Under the pieces are notes generated by a model. It was not told the DNA's origin, did not search any database, and worked only from the letters and a program-made list of their open reading frames with translations. A DNA stretch of 64,000 nt from Solirubrobacter deserti. GTDB lineage: Bacteria; Actinomycetota; Thermoleophilia; Solirubrobacterales; Solirubrobacteraceae. This document shows, in pieces, positions 62,934 through 64,000 of this stretch; the stretch's first letter is position 1; the number at the start of each line of letters is the position of its first letter. The stretch is from NCBI RefSeq assembly GCF_003344625.1, contig NZ_QPKJ02000004.1, positions 806,001 through 870,000 on the forward strand, written 5' to 3'. Made by a program: the position numbers and the translations under genes.

Positions 62934-63094
62934 GTTGATCGATGGTAACCGTGTCGAACGCGACCCGCGCCCAGCGCCCGCGCGCCAACTGCTCAAGAAC
63001 CGGGCCCGGCCGGCCGATCTAGGATCCAAGACGCCCCCCAGATGGGGCATTTGTAACTGGACAGTGACCGCGGCTTTGTATAACTTGCCGCGCT

Positions 63095-63216
63095 AAGCCG
63101 AACCTCCGGTTGGTCGCCGGAGGACGGGGGACCCACTTGCAGTTGGGGCGAGTCGCGTGCAAACGCGAGACGCAGGCTCTTTCAGCGTCAGCCCGTCAGC
63201 TAACCCCGTAGGCCGA
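63095..63216 (+). promoter_or_regulatory. c-di-AMP riboswitch (ydaO/yuaA type)
   Basis: The leader of the NlpC/P60 gene contains GCCGAACC near 63097, GGGGGACCCA near 63126 and, at the 3' end, GTCAGCTAACCCCGTAGGC (63195-63213). This set and order are the conserved core of the ydaO aptamer, which binds cyclic-di-AMP and usually turns off wall-hydrolase or ion-transport genes. A TATAAC box (63079-63084) lies just upstream, placing the start of transcription at the aptamer's 5' edge. The gene's start codon follows 14 bases after the conserved 3' element. Confidence 0.9.
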
Positions 63217-63230
63217 CGAAAGAGGAACAT

Positions 63231-63869
63231 TTGTTTGCCCTGCGGGCGATCGCGGCTGCGATCTCGACATTGCTATTGCTGGTGCTTCCCGTCGCTGCCG
63301 CGGCGCAGGCGCCGGCCCCCGACAAATCGGGCGGCGCCGTCTACCAGGCGCCCACCCCGGTCCCGACCCCGCCGCCCGCCCCCGCGGACATGGTCGTCCC
63401 GGGCGCCGTCGCGCAGCTGCTGCCGGACGGCAGCGCCGCCGCTCCGGCCGACGCGCCGCCGCAGGTCCAGCAGGCGATCTTCGCCGCCAACCGGATCCAG
63501 AACAAGCCGTACATCTACGGCGGCGGCCACGCCAAGGTCGAGGACAAGGGCTACGACTGCTCGGGCACCGTCTCGTACGCGCTGCTCGCCCACGCCGACC
63601 TCGGCCTCGAGGCTCCGCTGCCCTCCGGCAACTTCATGAGCTGGGGCGAGCCGGGCGAGGGTCAGTGGATCACCGTCTACGCCAACCCGGGCCACGCCTA
63701 CGCCGTCATCGCGGGCCTGCGCCTGGATACGAGCATCGGCTCCTCACCGCGCGGCGCCGACCGCAAACTCGCCGCCCAGCACAAGAAAGCGATGGAGAAG
63801 GGCCCGCGCTGGCGGCCCTGGAAGCGCCCCTCCCGCGGGTACACGAAGCGCCATCCTGTCGGCTTCTAG
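63231..63869 (+). CDS. Secreted NlpC/P60-family peptidoglycan hydrolase
   Basis: A TTG at 63231 with GAGGAAC upstream starts a 212-aa protein with a signal peptide (AAAISTLLLLVLPVAAAAQA). A Pro-rich linker of about 45 residues follows, then the NlpC/P60 domain. The catalytic Cys is in GYDCSGTVSYALL near residue 108 and the His in NPGHAYAVIAGLRLD near 158. It probably cleaves wall peptide cross-links. The c-di-AMP riboswitch upstream links its synthesis to wall or osmotic status, as known for resuscitation and lytic genes in actinobacteria. Confidence 0.9.
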   Translation: MFALRAIAAAISTLLLLVLPVAAAAQAPAPDKSGGAVYQAPTPVPTPPPAPADMVVPGAVAQLLPDGSAAAPADAPPQVQQAIFAANRIQNKPYIYGGGHAKVEDKGYDCSGTVSYALLAHADLGLEAPLPSGNFMSWGEPGEGQWITVYANPGHAYAVIAGLRLDTSIGSSPRGADRKLAAQHKKAMEKGPRWRPWKRPSRGYTKRHPVGF

Positions 63870-63885
63870 CCGCGACGGGTACGCT

Positions 63886-63910
63886 TGGTCGGACTTACCA
63901 AGTCCGACCA
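63886..63910 (+). terminator. Inverted repeat between the hydrolase and pspA genes
   Basis: TGGTCGGACTT and AAGTCCGACCA are perfect 11-bp arms around a 3-base ACC loop. It lies 17 bp after the hydrolase stop and 20 bp before the next start. No T-run follows, so it may be a terminator of the U-less kind common in high-GC actinobacteria, or an operator for pspA. Confidence 0.6.
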
Positions 63911-63929
63911 CACAGGGAAGGGAGGTGCC

Positions 63930-64000
63930 GTGGCCGGCATGTCCGGGCGGTTCTCCACGGTAATCAAGTCCAAGATCAACCGGATGCTCGACAAAGCCGA
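63930..64000 (+). CDS. PspA/IM30-family protein (first 23 codons only)
   Basis: A GTG at 63930, preceded by GGGAGGTGCC, opens AGMSGRFSTVIKSKINRMLD, cut by the window end at codon 24. The amphipathic N-terminus with FSTVIKSKINRMLDKAE matches the membrane-binding helix of phage-shock protein A/IM30/LiaH. These coiled-coil proteins stabilise damaged membranes. An ATG at 63939 is the other possible start. Confidence 0.7.
   Translation, partial: MAGMSGRFSTVIKSKINRMLDKA

Overview
This is high-GC, gene-dense DNA. Actinomycetota is very likely. Thermoleophilia/Solirubrobacterales is my best guess, from the PlsC-GpsA fusion, the sigma factor fused to a membrane anchor, DrrAB-type transporters and a c-di-AMP riboswitch ahead of an NlpC/P60 hydrolase. 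This placement is inference; no marker gene proves it.

The window splits at a tRNA-Thr gene (41853-41926, minus strand). Everything left of it looks accessory: defence, recombination and integration genes, many hypotheticals and two frameshifted genes. Everything right of it looks like ordinary chromosome. The tRNA 3' end faces the accessory side, as expected if an element used it as an attachment site.

Region 1 (1-11.6 kb, minus strand) is a recombination/plasmid-like module. In transcription order it holds a Rad52-like annealing protein, a 118-aa hypothetical, a RecB/Cas4-like nuclease with a probable 4Fe-4S cluster, an SNF2-type helicase (frameshifted), a MoxR ATPase, a VWA protein with an HExxH metallopeptidase motif, a ParB-like protein and two small proteins. 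Several of these genes share a GAAAGGA-type leader. A convergent membrane protein sits at 5.9-6.6 kb. Next come a sigma factor with a transmembrane tail, a membrane NERD-like protein and a SigH-like sigma factor (11.6-14.7 kb).

Region 2 (14.8-30.7 kb) is the most interesting part. A minus-strand arm encodes Vsr, a 50-aa protein, a C5-cytosine methyltransferase and an NaeI-family endonuclease. A divergent plus-strand arm encodes a second C5 methyltransferase, two unknown proteins, a NERD-SF1 helicase, a DrmA-like helicase, a DrmB-like DUF1998 protein, another unknown and an NgoMIV-family endonuclease. NaeI and NgoMIV founders both cut GCCGGC, so this looks like a composite of a GCCGGC restriction-modification system and a DISARM-like system without a recognisable drmC. 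Short start/stop overlaps tie the plus-strand genes from 19014 to 29507 together.

Region 3 (31.4-41.8 kb) has an excisionase/integrase pair, the integrase carrying an HTH-like insertion. It then has a loose set of defence-island families: DUF3644 (frameshifted), DUF4238, a restriction-fold-like protein, a HEPN-like protein, DUF429 and unknowns.

Region 4 (41.9-64 kb) is chromosomal: a GGDEF/EAL regulator, a sugar-nucleotide reductase, PlsC-GpsA, two ECF sigma/partner pairs, a TetR/ABC exporter unit with a palindromic operator over the start codon, rhomboid protease, BtuF-like protein, pterin dehydratase and a CNNM transporter. It continues with a structured-RNA candidate, fatty-acid and quinone oxidoreductases, an FHA protein, exonuclease VII subunits flanking an HD-GYP protein, a cell-wall-binding lipoprotein, an NlpC/P60 hydrolase under a c-di-AMP riboswitch, and the start of pspA.
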